DNA from: Eubacteriales bacterium
GTDB taxonomy: Bacteria > Bacillota > Clostridia > Lachnospirales > Lachnospiraceae
Direction: 5' to 3'
Length of the DNA: 64,000 bases
NCBI GenBank assembly: GCA_030524175.1
Contig: JAUNHC010000023.1
Coordinates: 19,954-83,953 of the forward strand
Shown here: piece by piece, positions 24,218 through 34,067 of the stretch
Position numbering within the stretch: position 1 is the first letter of the stretch
How the letters are laid out: each line of letters begins with the position of its first letter
Program-made: the position numbers and the translations under genes
The notes under the pieces: model-generated
The model's database searches: none
What the model was told of the DNA's origin: nothing
The model's input: only the letters and a program-made list of their open reading frames with translations

Positions 24218-26368
24218 ATGAAGGATGACAGAACGGATTCCACCCCTCTTGATCAAGCTCCCAATGCGGCTTTGCAGGCTGCTCAGACAGCACAGCAGGT
24301 CCAGAATATCACAGGAATGGCAAAAAAGGGGGCAGATGCGGCAAATACAGCTGCTCATGCGACGCAGGCAGCTTATGCAGCAACTGCCTCAGCACAAGGT
24401 GGAGCGGCAGCAGCAGGTGCAACAGCAGGAACTGCACTAGGTGGTCCGTTGGGTACTATTGTGGGTACGATAGTTACAAGCAAAACTTTTTGGAAAGTTA
24501 TAGCTGCAATTACTGCAAGTATTATCCTGTTCATGTTTTTAATAGCCAATATGGTAGGTATTATCTTGTCCTATCTTGGCTTTGCAAATGCGGATTCTTT
24601 TGCAAACGAAGCACAATCTGCTCAACTGTCTAATACAAAAATCAGGATTGAGAAGATTTTGAATAATGAGGAGTATAAAAATGAAATCCTGAAAATCATT
24701 GAGCAGGGGCGGGATATCAAATTACAGGAAATCAATGCAGATAAAGCCCAGAACTATGCAGCACATGAACTCTCAGTTATAGACGAATATGAAACAAAAT
24801 TGAAACGGAACCTGAGTTATTATCTAGCCATATTGCTGATTGAAAATATGGATTCCAGCCAGATCCAGTCATTTCTGGGATATCCAAATGCACTTGGGCT
24901 GGATATGACCACAGATTTAACAAGTACATACGACGCCATCTTCCGTGAAGCCGCTCAGACATATGGAGTGCCAGAAGCATTGCTGAAAGCGATTGCCAAA
25001 GCAGAATCGGATTTTAATCCCAATGTGATTTCTTATGCCGGTGCGATTGGAATTATGCAGCTGATGCCGGGGACAGCAGCCTCTCTTGGTGTAGATCCGT
25101 ATGACCCCAGACAAAATATCATGGGTGGAGCAAAATACATAGCAGGCAATATAGAACAGTTTAAAGGCTATCCAAATGGTCTGGAACTTGCTATCGCTGC
25201 TTATAATGCCGGTCCAGGGGCAGTAATTCAATATGGTTATCAGATTCCCCCTTATCCAGAAACACAAAACTACGTTAAAAAAGTATTAGGTTACGTCAGT
25301 ATTCAAGAGGCGGGAGCTTCCTCTGGAACGATATCTGCGGAAGGGGATGAAAATGAGGACTTGAGTGGTGCTTATGAGCAGTTAAAAACAGTAGTTACGG
25401 ATAATATAGACCGTTTTTATTCATGGTCTGTGACAAACGAGAAAGAAACGGATGCAACGGAAACTGCTTACTATTTTCTGTCAGAATCAGGAAAAACAGA
25501 GATTGAGAAAACAACTTATGAACAACTGAAACAAGAAGGGGGAAACGTCACTACCGAGGCATTTCAGACAAAGGCCAAGTCTGTGGAGTATACGCTGGCC
25601 TTGATGCTGCACTCTCAGATGGAAGGCGGAGGAAGTGGGTACGAGTATAAGTATGTTACTGACCAAAACACATTCGAGCTGGTACTAAAAATACTGAGAC
25701 TATTGCAGGATGGGCTGCAGTCTCTGAAAGAGTCGTTCTTTTCCCTTTTTTCCTGGGCTGATTTTGTTACCGGAGGAGGAAATGCCAGTGATTCCTACAT
25801 AGGAAACATCGATGTGACAGGTGATATCATTGCTTATGATACTGTGGGAAGAGGTGTGAAAAATGTGGTCTACTATAACCAGACAGAAGAACCGTGGCGT
25901 AGTATGCCGTATGGTTCAAGCACTATCAGTGCATCAGGTTGTGGTCCGACCTCTATGGCGATTATCATTTCCACGTTGACCAGGCAGACAGTAACTCCAC
26001 AGATGACATGCGCTTATTCTATCAATAATGGAGAATATGTTCCGGGAGCTGGAACTGCCCATTCCTTTCCAACAAATGCCGCGCACCATTGGGGGCTGAC
26101 ATCAGAAAGAGTTGGAAAAGACCGGATGGATTACGTGGTGCAATCACTGAAGGAGGGAAAGATGGTGATAGAAATCTGCGAAGCGTATACAATAACTGGC
26201 AGCGGGAGCGGACATTTTATAGTTTTAACAGGAGTAACCAGAGATGGATACATAACTATTGCAGATTGTGCCAGCCGGGAGCGGACGGGAAAGGTATATA
26301 GTGTGGAGACAATCAGATCTTTCGGACGTGATCTCTCCGATGGAGCATTTTGGATTATCGGAAAATAA
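24218..26368 (+). CDS. VirB1-like cell-wall hydrolase: SLT transglycosylase plus C39-like peptidase
   Basis: 716 residues from ATG 24218 after GAAGGGGGTG. An Ala/Gln-rich cytoplasmic head is followed by one membrane span at about residues 91-123. A lytic transglycosylase domain has its catalytic glutamate in AKAESDFNP near residue 262, with IGIMQLMPGTA and AIAAYNAGPGAV following. The C-terminal domain resembles C39_2 peptidases: Cys in SGCGPTS near 573, His in GHFIVLTGV near 664, Asp in ADCAS near 682. Together they open the peptidoglycan for the transfer channel, as expected of VirB1-type proteins. Confidence 0.88.
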   Translation: MKDDRTDSTPLDQAPNAALQAAQTAQQVQNITGMAKKGADAANTAAHATQAAYAATASAQGGAAAAGATAGTALGGPLGTIVGTIVTSKTFWKVIAAITASIILFMFLIANMVGIILSYLGFANADSFANEAQSAQLSNTKIRIEKILNNEEYKNEILKIIEQGRDIKLQEINADKAQNYAAHELSVIDEYETKLKRNLSYYLAILLIENMDSSQIQSFLGYPNALGLDMTTDLTSTYDAIFREAAQTYGVPEALLKAIAKAESDFNPNVISYAGAIGIMQLMPGTAASLGVDPYDPRQNIMGGAKYIAGNIEQFKGYPNGLELAIAAYNAGPGAVIQYGYQIPPYPETQNYVKKVLGYVSIQEAGASSGTISAEGDENEDLSGAYEQLKTVVTDNIDRFYSWSVTNEKETDATETAYYFLSESGKTEIEKTTYEQLKQEGGNVTTEAFQTKAKSVEYTLALMLHSQMEGGGSGYEYKYVTDQNTFELVLKILRLLQDGLQSLKESFFSLFSWADFVTGGGNASDSYIGNIDVTGDIIAYDTVGRGVKNVVYYNQTEEPWRSMPYGSSTISASGCGPTSMAIIISTLTRQTVTPQMTCAYSINNGEYVPGAGTAHSFPTNAAHHWGLTSERVGKDRMDYVVQSLKEGKMVIEICEAYTITGSGSGHFIVLTGVTRDGYITIADCASRERTGKVYSVETIRSFGRDLSDGAFWIIGK

Positions 26369-26386
26369 GTAGTGAGGAGAGCAGAT

Positions 26387-27178
26387 ATGCGGACATATGT
26401 GAAAATAGCATTTTGTATTCTTTTCCTCTTATGTACTTTTCAGCCAGTAAAAATTTATGCTGAGAGTACAGATGGGAATAACCTGCCAGAGATTGTAAAG
26501 TGGGAAAATGGGAATGGATTTGATGCAAAGGGGACCATGCTCAAAGACTGTTGGGCTTATGACATGGTAAATACTGCCGGGAGATATGTACTGTTTTCAG
26601 AGGCAGGTTCTGTGCTGGAAAAAACGGAGACATGGAATGATAGAGGTTCTGTCAATGAAAACTTTACTCCTACTGAACAGGAGACGGCTACAATAGCATT
26701 GCGTGTGGAACCCTTTTCTGGATTCGATGGAAAAGTTATTGTGATAATAGAAAAAAGTGGTTTACAAAACAGATACACATTAAACCAGGAGAATCTATAT
26801 GTACTCAATGTATCTGTAAACAGTGGTGATTATAGGATTCAGGCAGCAGAAGCATATGATGATCATTATGTCTATGAAACTATATTTTCGCCTGAGCAAA
26901 AACATATCCAAGAAAAAGGATTGTTGTTGTTACAGATTGAAGTTACAGACCATATAGAAGGGGAAGTAGGTGATGTACTAAAAGCAGAAGAGCAGTTGGA
27001 TGTGCCAGAAGGGGAAAGCCAAAGTCAGGTGGAAAATATTGAAGAAAGTGGAGGACAAGAGGAGCCTATGATTTTTGAAACTGGATTGAAGAAATATATG
27101 TTTGTTTTAGGTGGTTTTGCAATAGTAGGTCTTGCTTTTTACCTTCTGTTTAGAAGCAAGCGGAACAAATATAATTAA
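26387..27178 (+). CDS. Exported, C-terminally anchored transfer protein
   Basis: 263 residues from ATG 26387; the GTGAGGAGAG before it is the ribosome site. Signal peptide (VKIAFCILFLLCTFQPVKIY then A), extracellular domain, an acidic linker (ESQSQVENIEESGGQEE), one C-terminal span (YMFVLGGFAIVGLAFYLLF) and a basic stop-transfer tail. The layout suits a surface component of the secretion channel. No family named with confidence. Confidence 0.65.
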   Translation: MRTYVKIAFCILFLLCTFQPVKIYAESTDGNNLPEIVKWENGNGFDAKGTMLKDCWAYDMVNTAGRYVLFSEAGSVLEKTETWNDRGSVNENFTPTEQETATIALRVEPFSGFDGKVIVIIEKSGLQNRYTLNQENLYVLNVSVNSGDYRIQAAEAYDDHYVYETIFSPEQKHIQEKGLLLLQIEVTDHIEGEVGDVLKAEEQLDVPEGESQSQVENIEESGGQEEPMIFETGLKKYMFVLGGFAIVGLAFYLLFRSKRNKYN

Positions 27179-27196
27179 AGCTGGGAGGTGTTACAT

Positions 27197-27667
27197 ATAG
27201 CAAATAAAGAGCGTGTTGACGTATATACCATACCGCCGAATTTTGCCCAGGAAGGAACCATTTTATCAGGTAGGATTGGAATAAGGAATGCCATAGAAAC
27301 TGGCTTTTTAGTTTTTTTCTTACTACAGATATTGCTATCTTTGGATTGGGGGGTGCGGGGAAAAATATATGCAGGTATTATCGTAATTCTGCCGGTTGCA
27401 ATATTCGCACTTATAGGAGTTCAGGGAGAGAGTCTGAGCTCTTTTATTTTTCAATTTTTGAAATATTTAAAAAATAGGAGAATACTTACAGTACCTGATG
27501 GAAGATATCGGTTAAAAAGGAACAGGCGGCTGAGAAAGCAACAACGTCGGCGGGAAAGGGAAGGAGGAGCAGACAATCGAAAGCGAAGTAAGAGAGTTAA
27601 AACAAAAGCTCAAAGAGGCAAAAAGGGCAGAGAAGCAGAGCCTGAGGGAAGAAAAGAGGCGTCGTAA
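27197..27667 (+). CDS. PrgI/VirB3-like transfer protein, apparent AUA start
   Basis: The protein should begin (M)ANKERVDVYTIPPNFAQEGT, which places the start at ATA 27197, six bases after GGGAGGTG. The only canonical alternative, GTG 27188, is inside the ribosome site. About 156 residues: a Y-x-IPPNF head typical of Firmicute PrgI proteins, two hydrophobic spans (about residues 37-50 and 58-76) and a very basic tail. It couples the channel to VirB4. The 3' part overlaps the probable start of virB4. Confidence 0.75.
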   Translation: MANKERVDVYTIPPNFAQEGTILSGRIGIRNAIETGFLVFFLLQILLSLDWGVRGKIYAGIIVILPVAIFALIGVQGESLSSFIFQFLKYLKNRRILTVPDGRYRLKRNRRLRKQQRRREREGGADNRKRSKRVKTKAQRGKKGREAEPEGRKEAS

Positions 27668-30374
27668 AGATATGTCTGAAGCTGACCGCAAGAGAGAGAA
27701 GGAAGAAGAACAGCTTAAAAAGCAACAGCTCAAGGAGGAGGAGCGACTGAGGAAGGAGCAGGTCAGGGAAGAGAAAATATTAAAACGGGAACTTAATAAG
27801 GCAGAGCATATCAGCGATAATCAGGTTGCTTCCGAACCGCAGAAATATCAGAAGAAACATAGGGTAGAAAAAGAGGCTCCTCTGGACTTGCTCCCTATGA
27901 CCTGGGCATCTCCCTATCTCCCAATCAGGCAGATAAAGCATGGGATCATCTATACCACAGATAACCGGTATGTAAAACTGGTGGAGGTTCTTCCCATTAA
28001 TTTTCTACTCCGGTCAGCAGCAGAGCAGAGGAATATAATCTCGTCTTTTATGAGTTATCTCAAAATTGCCCCAATCAGAATGCAGTTTAAGATTGTGTCC
28101 AAAAAAGCGGATTTAGCGGAATATATAGCAAAAATCAGGCAGGAAGCCAGGAAGGAACCCGATGAGCGGTGCAGGCTGTTGCAGGAGGATTATGCACAAC
28201 TGATTCAAAATTTAGGAAAAAAAGAAGCGATTACAAGACGTTTCTATTTAATTTTTGAATATCAATCCTATAATAACAGAAAAAACCCGGATGAAAAAGA
28301 TGTAAATTTATATATGCAGTCAGCAGTACAAACGGTAAAGAAATACCTCTCTTTGTGCGGGAACGGAATTTTGGAATATGAGAATGATACGAGGTTTATT
28401 GTAGAAGCTTTCTACCAACTGCTGAACAGGAAGACAAGCATGTATGAGACATTAGATACACGCATCCAGAAGGTAGTGGACTATTATCGTCGAGAAAATG
28501 GAGAAGAAAGCATCAAGCATATTCCCGTAACAGAATTGATTGCCCCAAAGACTATTGAACTGAAACATCGAAATTATGTTGTGATTGATGGCGTGTACCA
28601 CAGCTATCTTCTGATCCCATCGCACAGGTATCGTACTAAGGTTCCGGCTGGATGGCTTTCTCTGCTTATAAACGCGGGGGAAGGAATTGATGTGGATGTC
28701 TATTATTTCCGGCAGGACAAAGGCAAAACAATGGACCGGATTGGAAGACGAATCCGGCTGAACAGGTCAAAAATCAAGGATACTTATGATACGAATACTG
28801 ATTTTGACGATCTAAGTGAATCTATCCAAGCAGGATATTATCTGAAACGAGGCCTGAGCGGTAGTGAAGAGTTTTATTATATGGCTGTCCTAATCACAGT
28901 TACAGGCAACAGTGCAAAAGAAGTGGAGTGGCGAACAAAAGAAATGGGAAAGCTTTTGAATTCCCAGGATATAGGAACGATGAGCTGCCTGTTCCGAGAG
29001 GAACAGGCATTTTTATCGTCTTTGCCGCTGCTAGGTTTGGATGAAAAATTATATGAGCGTTCAAAACGGAATGTCCTGACTTCAGGGGTTGCGGCATGTT
29101 ATCCATTCACAGCGTATGAGATGTCCGATAAAGACGGAATCATGATGGGAGTAAATAAAGCAAATAATTCCCTGGTAATTGTAGATATTTTTAATTCTCA
29201 ATTATATAAGAATGCAAATATTGCCATACTCGGTACATCTGGTGCAGGAAAAACATTCACGATGCAGTTAATGGCACTGCGGATGCGGAGAAAAAATATT
29301 CAGGTTTTCATTATTGCACCAGATAAAGGGCATGAGTTTGCCCGGGCCTGTAATAACATTGGCGGAGAGTTTATTCAAATTTCTCCAGCTTCTCCTAACT
29401 GTATCAATATCATGGAAATCCGCCAGACAGATACAACTACCAGTGAAATATTAGATGGATATATGTCAGAGCGATCAGAGCTGGCTATGAAAATTCAGAG
29501 CCTTCATATTTTCTTTTCTCTTTTAATACCAGACATGACATATGAGGAAAAGCAATTGCTCGATGAATCTATGGTCATTACCTATAATGAGAAAAAAATT
29601 ACGCATGACAATAATAGTTTGGTGGATCCGGAACATCCTGAGAGATACAAAGAAATGCCTATCCTTGGTGATCTGCATGAGGTGCTGCTCAGAAAAGCCG
29701 AATGCAGGCGAATTGCAAACATCCTAAACCGTCTGGTAAATGGTTCTGCATCTACTTTTAACCAGCAAACCAATGTTGATTTGAATAACAAATATGTTGT
29801 ACTTGATATATCGGAGCTTTCTGGAGACCTACTGCTTGGCATGTTTGTTGCATTGGATTTTGTTTGGGCTAAAGCGAAGGAAGACCGGACAGTAGAAAAG
29901 ACTATTTTTATTGATGAGGCGTGGAAACTTTTAATGACAAACGAATTGGCAGGTGAATACCTGTTGGAGATATTTAAAGTGATACGTGCCTATGGTGGGT
30001 CTGCGGTATGTGCTACGCAGGATTTGGTCGATTTTTTTGCCCTGAAAGGAGGAAAGCTTGGTCGGGGTATTTTAAATAACTCTAAAACAAAAATCATCTT
30101 GAATATGGAGACCAGCGAAGCAGAGCACATAAAAGAGGAACTGGATTTATCTGAGGCAGAAATGACCGCTATTACACGGTTCGAACGTGGTACAGGCCTC
30201 GTATCAACGAACAATAATAATCTGGTTGTTGAGTTTAAGGCAAGCCGTCTGGAAAAAGATCTAATCACTACGGACCGGCAAGACTTACAGGAACTAAAAC
30301 AACGCCTGAAGGAGCATGGAACACAGGCATATGGAAAGAAAGGAGGCTTGACGGAGATGCGTACTGGAACTTAG
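27576..30374 (+). CDS. virB4: VirB4 conjugation ATPase, apparent AUC start
   Basis: The ATG at 27672 has no ribosome site. The same frame is open back to 27534, and ATC 27576 lies six bases after AAGGAGGAG, giving a continuous charged coiled-coil (ESEVRELKQKLKEAKRAEKQ...) and 932 residues. Using ATG 27672 gives 900. The body is a VirB4/TraE ATPase: IKHGIIYTTDNRYVKLVEVL at the front, Walker A GTSGAGKT (519 residues after the ATG) and Walker B KTIFIDEAW (about 743). Powers pilus assembly and substrate transport at the membrane. Confidence 0.9.
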   Translation: MESEVRELKQKLKEAKRAEKQSLREEKRRRKDMSEADRKREKEEEQLKKQQLKEEERLRKEQVREEKILKRELNKAEHISDNQVASEPQKYQKKHRVEKEAPLDLLPMTWASPYLPIRQIKHGIIYTTDNRYVKLVEVLPINFLLRSAAEQRNIISSFMSYLKIAPIRMQFKIVSKKADLAEYIAKIRQEARKEPDERCRLLQEDYAQLIQNLGKKEAITRRFYLIFEYQSYNNRKNPDEKDVNLYMQSAVQTVKKYLSLCGNGILEYENDTRFIVEAFYQLLNRKTSMYETLDTRIQKVVDYYRRENGEESIKHIPVTELIAPKTIELKHRNYVVIDGVYHSYLLIPSHRYRTKVPAGWLSLLINAGEGIDVDVYYFRQDKGKTMDRIGRRIRLNRSKIKDTYDTNTDFDDLSESIQAGYYLKRGLSGSEEFYYMAVLITVTGNSAKEVEWRTKEMGKLLNSQDIGTMSCLFREEQAFLSSLPLLGLDEKLYERSKRNVLTSGVAACYPFTAYEMSDKDGIMMGVNKANNSLVIVDIFNSQLYKNANIAILGTSGAGKTFTMQLMALRMRRKNIQVFIIAPDKGHEFARACNNIGGEFIQISPASPNCINIMEIRQTDTTTSEILDGYMSERSELAMKIQSLHIFFSLLIPDMTYEEKQLLDESMVITYNEKKITHDNNSLVDPEHPERYKEMPILGDLHEVLLRKAECRRIANILNRLVNGSASTFNQQTNVDLNNKYVVLDISELSGDLLLGMFVALDFVWAKAKEDRTVEKTIFIDEAWKLLMTNELAGEYLLEIFKVIRAYGGSAVCATQDLVDFFALKGGKLGRGILNNSKTKIILNMETSEAEHIKEELDLSEAEMTAITRFERGTGLVSTNNNNLVVEFKASRLEKDLITTDRQDLQELKQRLKEHGTQAYGKKGGLTEMRTGT

Positions 30375-30389
30375 AACTGGCAAGGCGCA

Positions 30390-30545
30390 ATGATTGCGTC
30401 ATTTATTGTGTCATTCATTGCGTCATATAAAGAACTGGGGATGAGTGAGAACGGTTATGCGGCATATATTGTGTTTTTAATGTGTCGTTATGAATTAAAA
30501 ACAATCTATGAAGGAGAGGATGCAGACTATGGAAATACAGAATAA
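30390..30545 (+). CDS. Possible 51-residue membrane peptide
   Basis: ATG 30390, after AAGGCG, opens a frame to TAA 30543-30545 that overlaps the next gene start by 17 bases. The first residues (MIASFIVSFIASYKELG) are encoded by a threefold tandem repeat of ATTG[C/T]GTCATT. A second hydrophobic patch reads YAAYIVFLMC. The coupling to the next gene argues for translation, but the ribosome site is weak. Confidence 0.45.
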   Translation: MIASFIVSFIASYKELGMSENGYAAYIVFLMCRYELKTIYEGEDADYGNTE

Positions 30546-31080
30546 ACAGAAGGCTGTGGAGAAAGAAGTCAAGGAATTGGTACAGAGATATAACGTACTT
30601 TTGAAAAGCCAGTTATATGCCTACTTTGAGAAGGATGGCAGAGATAAATTCGTTGGGCGTGCTTTGAAAGCATTGGAAAAGGAACGCAGTATCTGTATCA
30701 ATCAGGAGACAAAAGAGGTTGCAGCCAATGAGACTGGATTTTCAGCGTGGGAACGGGGAACTATGCAGGCATTTTGGGTGCTGATTGACATCATGGGTAA
30801 GAAGAAAGTAGAACAGCATTTCTTGGCTGCAAAAGAGGAATACCCAATCAGAATTATTTTTGTTGCTGATGCAGATATCTTTGATATTTCCTACATAGCT
30901 GAGACGGATATCCAGCTGGCCAATAATCTGTTTACACGGAGGAAGATAGAAGGATGCGGCCATATTGTAATTGTTGAGCAGCCAAAAGACATTGCAGGCA
31001 TCCAGATCCCGGATACTATAGGATATTGTACTGTAGCAAAGGAGGATGGTCACATCGAATATTATCGAAAAGACGACTGA
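30529..31080 (+). CDS. DUF5697-like protein
   Basis: 183 residues from ATG 30529, nine bases after GGAGAGG. An N-terminal winged-helix-like part (VKELVQRYNVLLKSQLYAYF, ALKALEKERSI) is followed by a compact alpha/beta domain (PIRIIFVADADIFDISYIAE). Matches my memory of DUF5697, found on clostridial conjugative elements next to virB4. A DNA-binding accessory role is possible. Overlaps the following gene. Confidence 0.6.
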   Translation: MEIQNKQKAVEKEVKELVQRYNVLLKSQLYAYFEKDGRDKFVGRALKALEKERSICINQETKEVAANETGFSAWERGTMQAFWVLIDIMGKKKVEQHFLAAKEEYPIRIIFVADADIFDISYIAETDIQLANNLFTRRKIEGCGHIVIVEQPKDIAGIQIPDTIGYCTVAKEDGHIEYYRKDD

Positions 31081-31762
31081 CGATAAAGGGCTTCAAAAAA
31101 TAAAACTGCAGCTTGATGCAGCACAAAGGATGGCAGGCAGTACAGAGCACTGTCTTGCAGAGGCCAGAAGCATTTTGTTGTCATATTCCAGAAATACTAC
31201 AAATGTAAGATATACAAACTTTGGGGATATGGTATTGGATGCTTCAAAAAGTGCGGAACGCCTGACAGAGCAGCTGAGGCGGCTGTCATTGGAAGTAACT
31301 CTGGATTCGCAAAAATATGAAAAATATAAGTCAGATTTGGTACGCATACATGGGATTGAGCTTTCATATTTCGATGGAATCCTTGAGGTGAAGATGCCAG
31401 TTTTAGTACCTCACAGGAAGGAAAGCTATACAGATTATCTGTATAAGCCGTTGTATACGGCATGCAGACATTGGTGCCTAAAACAGAGTGAAGAGCATGG
31501 CAGTATACCAGTTTTTGAAAAATGTACGGTCTGCTTTCTTCACGTGTATGATGAAACATTACCTCTTGGCAGAGTTAGGGATCATGACAATTACGAAGAA
31601 AAACATGTCTTGGATGTATTGACCAATTTTTTCTTATTATCAGACAGCGGCATAAATGTAGATACCTATCATTTGACGAGGATGGCGGAACAAGACGGCA
31701 CGCAAATTTTTATCATGGATTCCAGTCAGTTTTGTAAGTGGCTGGAGCAGTTCCACCTGTAA
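31046..31762 (+). CDS. DUF6100-like protein
   Basis: Up to 238 residues. The ATG 31046 directly abuts AAAGGAGG, so the true start may lie further in; the frame overlaps the previous gene by 35 bases. The start of the fold, KIKLQLDAAQRMAGSTEHCL then AEARSILLSY, is a helical hairpin seen in DUF6100 proteins of these elements. The C-terminal half carries HVYDETLPLGRVRDHDNYEE, similar to pieces of core phage-like proteins. Function unknown. Confidence 0.6.
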   Translation: MVTSNIIEKTTDDKGLQKIKLQLDAAQRMAGSTEHCLAEARSILLSYSRNTTNVRYTNFGDMVLDASKSAERLTEQLRRLSLEVTLDSQKYEKYKSDLVRIHGIELSYFDGILEVKMPVLVPHRKESYTDYLYKPLYTACRHWCLKQSEEHGSIPVFEKCTVCFLHVYDETLPLGRVRDHDNYEEKHVLDVLTNFFLLSDSGINVDTYHLTRMAEQDGTQIFIMDSSQFCKWLEQFHL

Positions 31763-31937
31763 AACAGGTATCGAAAAATGGAATGAAAATACAACTGGCA
31801 TTTTCGATGGAAGATATATCTGGAAAACCTTACAAATTAAAAGGAATTTGTGGTCCAAGAACAGATTAAGTACCCAGGTATCCATCGTATAGGGTAATAA
31901 CATCGGAAAAATAGAACAGCGGAAAGGATGTAGCTGT

Positions 31938-33005
31938 ATGAAGAAACAAGATGAGTTGTTGCTGTTGATTGCGGTCAGCGGTGAGCTGCCAACTGACTTA
32001 GCAGGTGTAATAATCGGCTCTGATTCTTATGCCGCAACTATCATAACGCTGCTTAAGAAGGAGGGCTATATTTCTGTCAGGAATAAATCTGGATGTAAAG
32101 GTTATGTTCTGCGGATGAAGGGAAAGCGTTATCTGCTTCAGGAGTATGAGACAGAGGTTGGCTATTTTTTACAAGGAGCTATTGAAACAAACCATGTGAA
32201 AAGTGAAGTGCAAAAGAGAATACGGCTGCATAGGATGAGCAAGGCATGGGTCTTCCACTGGAAGATGGGTATCCCGATTTTCAGGAATAAAAAACCGAAA
32301 TTATTCGGGAACCACTCTGAGATACGGGAGGGGGAAATAACAGCATACTATGGGAGCTTGGAGTACAAAAATGGTGTTGATGCCATCAAGGGATCCAGAG
32401 CCTGTGGGATACTGATTACCGGGGAATCTGTGTATATCGTATATCATACACTTTCACAGAGAATGAAATGGGCAAAAAAAATGGAACGTGCTATGCGGAG
32501 CTGGACTGAAAAACAGGAGATGCGAAGCGGAAGCATGCGCCCAACTGAGGCAGTCATTATTGGTGACAGTATGGATTTTATTGGAGCATTGTTGGAAAGT
32601 GATGGTGGTATCCGCAAAAATCTGTTTCTGGTTGATGATGTATATGATAAATATTACTATTTGCCTATGTCTGAAGAATCCTATGTGCAAATGATGCTCC
32701 TGACAAGTCAGAGTAAAAGGAAAATGCTCTGTCAGTTTTTAAACAGGATTTTGTATAAAAAGGAGAATAAGGAATACGCTGTCAATGCAGGAACTGATGA
32801 AAATGGACATCCAGTGTATTTCTGTTATGAATTGGAGCTGCACCATTTGCTCCGTATAAAACAAGATATGGGATGGAACCGAAAGGGAAGCATCCTATGT
32901 CTGGAATATCAAAGAAAAGCATTGGGGGCTTTTTTTGGAGAGGAGGTGAAGTATATTGAAATCGCATCACATAAAGTAATGCAGTATCTGAAACAGGAAG
33001 GGTAG
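31938..33005 (+). CDS. Winged-helix protein, replication-relaxation-like
   Basis: 355 residues after GGAAAGGATGTAGCTGT. The N-terminal 65 residues form a winged helix (LPTDLAGVIIGSDSYAATII then TLLKKEGYISVRNKSGCKGY). The middle and C-terminal parts are alpha/beta and hold no motif I can name. The position between transfer genes and the replication initiator is the one occupied by replication-relaxation-type proteins on related elements. Probably DNA-binding. Confidence 0.6.
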   Translation: MKKQDELLLLIAVSGELPTDLAGVIIGSDSYAATIITLLKKEGYISVRNKSGCKGYVLRMKGKRYLLQEYETEVGYFLQGAIETNHVKSEVQKRIRLHRMSKAWVFHWKMGIPIFRNKKPKLFGNHSEIREGEITAYYGSLEYKNGVDAIKGSRACGILITGESVYIVYHTLSQRMKWAKKMERAMRSWTEKQEMRSGSMRPTEAVIIGDSMDFIGALLESDGGIRKNLFLVDDVYDKYYYLPMSEESYVQMMLLTSQSKRKMLCQFLNRILYKKENKEYAVNAGTDENGHPVYFCYELELHHLLRIKQDMGWNRKGSILCLEYQRKALGAFFGEEVKYIEIASHKVMQYLKQEG

Positions 33006-33047
33006 TAATGACTGCCCCTCCAAAACCGGCCGGAGGAGGTGTCTGCT

Positions 33048-34067
33048 ATGCAAAATCCTAATCCATTTGAAACCGGCAGCCCTGCAGTTGACAAAATGAG
33101 CCGCCTGCACATATCTGGAAATATCATACCAGTCACGTGGTACAAGACAATCCGGAAAGATACGGGAAAACCAAACCTGAATGCTATCATTATTCTTGCA
33201 GACGTCGTATATTGGTACCGTGCGGTAGAAGTCAGGGATGAATTAACTGGACAACTAATAGGCCTAAAGAAAAAATTTCATTCTGACCTTTTGCAGAGGA
33301 GCTATCAGCAGATATCCGATCAGTTTGGTATATCGAAACGGGACGCCACCAATGCAGTGGTCGAACTAGAGAAGATTGGGGTGATCCGGCGTGTTTTCAG
33401 GACTTTGGAAATTGGAGGGCAATTAGTCCCAAATGTTCTGTTTCTGGAATTGAATGTAGAGATACTGGAGCAGCTGACATTTCTGGAACAGGATGCAGGG
33501 AGTGGAAGACTGCAGGAAAAAAGCAGGTATCCACCGGAAATGAAAGGGGTATCCCCTAAATGGGGGAGGGGTATCACTGAAATAAGTGAGACGGTCTCCC
33601 CGCAATCTGTGAGAGGTACCACTCAAATCAGAGAAACAAATACAGAGACTACTAACAAAGAATATGATACACAGAGTCCTATCATCTCTTTTCAGGAAAC
33701 GGTAGCAGGGATAAAGCAGCAGGTAGCCTATGATGCTTTGAAACATGACCATCCACATGACCAAAGGCTTGATGAAATCGTTGGAATCATAGCGGACATT
33801 ATGGTATCTACTGCTGGGAACATACGAGTCAATAAGGAAGATAAACCAGCTGAAATAGTGAAAGCACAATTTGCAAAGCTGGATATGCAGCATATCGAAT
33901 ATGTGCTTAGATGTATGGAAGAGGCAAACACGAAAGCCCGCAACATCCGGGCAGTGCTGATCACTGCATTATATAATTCAGTTAATACAATCAGCAATTA
34001 TTACGAAAATCTGGTTCAGTATCATATGAGGTGTGGGATAGAGGAGGAGGTGAAAGAAGAGAATTAG
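33048..34067 (+). CDS. Replication initiator A-type protein with DUF6017 C-terminus
   Basis: 339 residues from ATG 33048 after GGAGGAGGTG. The N-terminal RepA_N-like winged-helix region reads VTWYKTIRKDTGKPNLNAII and QISDQFGISKRDATNAVVEL. A variable linker follows. The C-terminal DUF6017-like part (YDALKHDHPHDQRLDEIVGI then MVSTAGNIRVNKEDKPAEIV) is typical. It should start replication of the excised circle, consistent with ParM/ParR and the primase. Confidence 0.85.
   Translation: MQNPNPFETGSPAVDKMSRLHISGNIIPVTWYKTIRKDTGKPNLNAIIILADVVYWYRAVEVRDELTGQLIGLKKKFHSDLLQRSYQQISDQFGISKRDATNAVVELEKIGVIRRVFRTLEIGGQLVPNVLFLELNVEILEQLTFLEQDAGSGRLQEKSRYPPEMKGVSPKWGRGITEISETVSPQSVRGTTQIRETNTETTNKEYDTQSPIISFQETVAGIKQQVAYDALKHDHPHDQRLDEIVGIIADIMVSTAGNIRVNKEDKPAEIVKAQFAKLDMQHIEYVLRCMEEANTKARNIRAVLITALYNSVNTISNYYENLVQYHMRCGIEEEVKEEN

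Noticed and set aside
15105-27199. Possibility that AUA starts are just frames of chance
   Set aside because: Not rejected fully, but unlikely for PrgI, whose conserved head begins exactly there; left as a finding with sequence error as rival.
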